NCBI RefSeq assembly: GCF_004365175.1
Contig: NZ_SOCE01000003.1
Location: 434,001-498,000 of the forward strand
Length of the DNA stretch: 64,000 nt
Source: Kribbella voronezhensis
Lineage (GTDB): Bacteria > Actinomycetota > Actinomycetes > Propionibacteriales > Kribbellaceae
Direction of reading: 5' to 3'
Shown here: positions 62,583 to 64,000 of the stretch, in pieces
How the letters are laid out: every line of letters begins with the position of its first letter
How positions within the stretch are numbered: position 1 is the stretch's first letter
Translations under genes and position numbers: made by a program
The notes under the pieces: model-generated
What the model was told of the DNA's origin: nothing
Databases searched by the model: none
The model's input: only the letters and a program-made list of their open reading frames with translations

Positions 62583-64000
62583 TCAGCTGCGCTTCGAGAC
62601 CTTCACGGTCATCGAGGTGCCGCTCTGACCGGTGACCTTGATGTTGACCCCGTTGTTCGGGACCTTCACACCGGCACTCGGAAGCTCCGGGTACCAGTAG
62701 GTCTTGCTGTCGTTGAACGTCGGCACGGCGGCCTGTCCACGGATGTAGCTGGGCTGGCCGTTGAAGTGCAGCGTGAACGAGTCAGCCTTGGTGAGCCCGA
62801 ACGGAGCGTCGTAGCCGCTGACGCGCGGGCGCCAGACGGTTCCGTCCATCCGGTTGATCGGGACCGGCCGCGAGTCGATCGGCAGGGCCCGGCCCGTGCC
62901 CGGGTGCACGCTGGTGTTGTTGTCCGGCGTCGAGGTGTCGACGTACCAGATCAGCAGACCCGGCTGGTACGGGAAGTGCTCGACCTTGTCCGGCTGGGTG
63001 TTCAGGAAGCCGAAGTTGTACGGGCCGGTCTTGAGGTTCGCGTCGTACGAGATGTGGTTCACGTTCGTCGCGATGTAGTAGTTGTCGTACAGCGTGGTGA
63101 TGCTGGCGCCGACGGAGCTGAAGCCGTTCAGCGTCCAGCCCTCCGGTGACGTCTCCGCACCCGAGTCGACCACCGTGGTGGTGCCCGAGGTGACCTTGAG
63201 GTCGTCGACGAAGAAGCCCTTGCCGCCGGCCGCCGCGTCGGTCACGTAGTGCAGCTGCAGGCCGATCGTCTTGCCCGCGTAGGCGGACAGGTCGAAGGTG
63301 GCCGGGACCCAGCCGGCGCTGGTGCCGTCGATACCGTTGCCCTCGGCCGCCTTGGTGATGCTGCCGGGGATCGCCTTGTAGCCGGTGCCGTCGTTGACCT
63401 CGACGTAGGCGTAGTCACACGGGTCCGGACCGCAGTCCTCGATGTCGTAGTTCGCCTGGAAGGTCAGGCTGGCCGAGCCGGCCGGCAGCGTGACCTGGCG
63501 GCTCATCGAACGGTCGAGGTTGTTGCCCTGCCCGCTCCACCACTGCTTGGTGCCGACCGGGGGAGTGACCAGCGGACTGACCACCTGCTTCTTCGGCAGC
63601 GTGACCACCAGGCCCTGGGCCTTGGCGGTGTTGTACTCGAACGGGCCGAGCTCGACGGTCCGGTTCTGGCCGGAGTTCACGATCTCGTAGTCCAGCCAGC
63701 CGAGGAACATCTTGTCCCAGGCGCCGAAGTCGGCCGCCTGCTCGCCGATGCCGCCGTCGGTGGGCTTGCTGACCCGGCTCTGCGCCATGATCGTCCACCA
63801 GTTGACGCCGTTCTCGCCGCCGGCCGTGTCGTACTGGTCCGGCAGGCCGAGGTCGTGGCCGTACTCGTGCGCGAAGACGCTGATGCCGCCGTTCTCCGGC
63901 TGCACCGTGTAGTCGCCGACCCACACGCCGGTGTTGCCGATCTGGGCGCCACCGATCGGGAAGTTGGCCGGGCCACCCGGGGTCTGGACACGCCAGCGGT
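62583..64000 (-). CDS. M6-family (immune inhibitor A-like) metalloprotease, 5' end outside window
   Basis: The last 472 or so codons; the frame is open to the window edge, so the start lies beyond 64000. The zinc motif HEYGHDLGLPD and NWWTIMAQ belong to M6 peptidases. Two jelly-roll regions follow (WWSGQGNNLDRSMSRQVTLPAG..., DSGAETSPEGWTLNG). The C-terminus SGTSMTVKVSKRS is a short beta strand. Secreted protease of the InhA type; the GTG at 63926 is internal. Confidence 0.9.
   Translation of the reverse strand, partial: RWRVQTPGGPANFPIGGAQIGNTGVWVGDYTVQPENGGISVFAHEYGHDLGLPDQYDTAGGENGVNWWTIMAQSRVSKPTDGGIGEQAADFGAWDKMFLGWLDYEIVNSGQNRTVELGPFEYNTAKAQGLVVTLPKKQVVSPLVTPPVGTKQWWSGQGNNLDRSMSRQVTLPAGSASLTFQANYDIEDCGPDPCDYAYVEVNDGTGYKAIPGSITKAAEGNGIDGTSAGWVPATFDLSAYAGKTIGLQLHYVTDAAAGGKGFFVDDLKVTSGTTTVVDSGAETSPEGWTLNGFSSVGASITTLYDNYYIATNVNHISYDANLKTGPYNFGFLNTQPDKVEHFPYQPGLLIWYVDTSTPDNNTSVHPGTGRALPIDSRPVPINRMDGTVWRPRVSGYDAPFGLTKADSFTLHFNGQPSYIRGQAAVPTFNDSKTYWYPELPSAGVKVPNNGVNIKVTGQSGTSMTVKVSKRS

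Overview
The window is GC-rich chromosomal DNA from an actinomycete. The evidence is very high third-position GC, frequent GTG and TTG starts, many genes whose start codon sits 6-7 bases after a TANNNT hexamer (leaderless transcripts), a gluABCD importer and DUF2469, SigE-family and MT0933-type genes. The gene orders trmD-rplS-lepB-lepB-rnhB-DUF2469, yraN-comM-dprA, rpsB-tsf-pyrH-frr-cdsA and miaB...miaA-dapF-hflX are those of Propionibacteriales. A Kribbella-like organism is my inference, not something the sequence proves. I see no phage, IS element, CRISPR array or tRNA.

Layout. 1-4.3 kb: ribosome and secretion housekeeping (trmD fused to an acetyltransferase, rplS, two signal peptidases, rnhB, DUF2469), closed by a hairpin. 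4.4-6.9 kb: stand-alone AICAR formyltransferase, a DHFR-like reductase and a PPOX-fold protein. 7.0-10.8 kb, minus strand: yraN-comM-dprA; dprA has an in-frame 42-base repeat at its 5' end, and copies of its 3' end lie in tandem downstream. 10.9-15.1 kb: amino-acid permease, xerC, an Rrf2 regulator and an M23 peptidase. 15.2-20.3 kb: rpsB-tsf-pyrH-frr-cdsA and a GNAT protein. 20.3-28 kb: luciferase-like oxidoreductase, C39-type secreted protein, hydrolases, rlmN, a DivIVA-repeat protein, a MarR regulator with a clear operator, and a LOG protein.

28-38 kb: a sugar ABC importer (two permeases and a lipoprotein, no ATPase), a class-III aminotransferase, a small kinase-like protein, two unknown secreted proteins and the gluABCD importer. 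38-50 kb: a large secreted beta-propeller, a Tat amidohydrolase, a 77-bp inverted-repeat structure, a membrane propeller protein, miaB, a kinase-like gene, a low-GC membrane protein of unknown function and a Tat phosphoesterase-LamG protein. 50-64 kb: a NUDIX gene, a 41-base minisatellite, two small acidic proteins, miaA, a SigE-type sigma factor with its probable anti-sigma, gamma-glutamyltransferase, a STAND regulator divergent from an AhpD-like/monooxygenase pair, dapF, hflX and the 3' part of an M6 metalloprotease.

The most unusual material is not in the conserved genes: the duplicated dprA tail, the dispersed GCGACGNAGGAGC repeat family with its large inverted pair, the 41-base minisatellite, the low-GC gene at 47-48 kb and the STAND-regulator locus. 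I found no complete new multi-gene system that I could defend.
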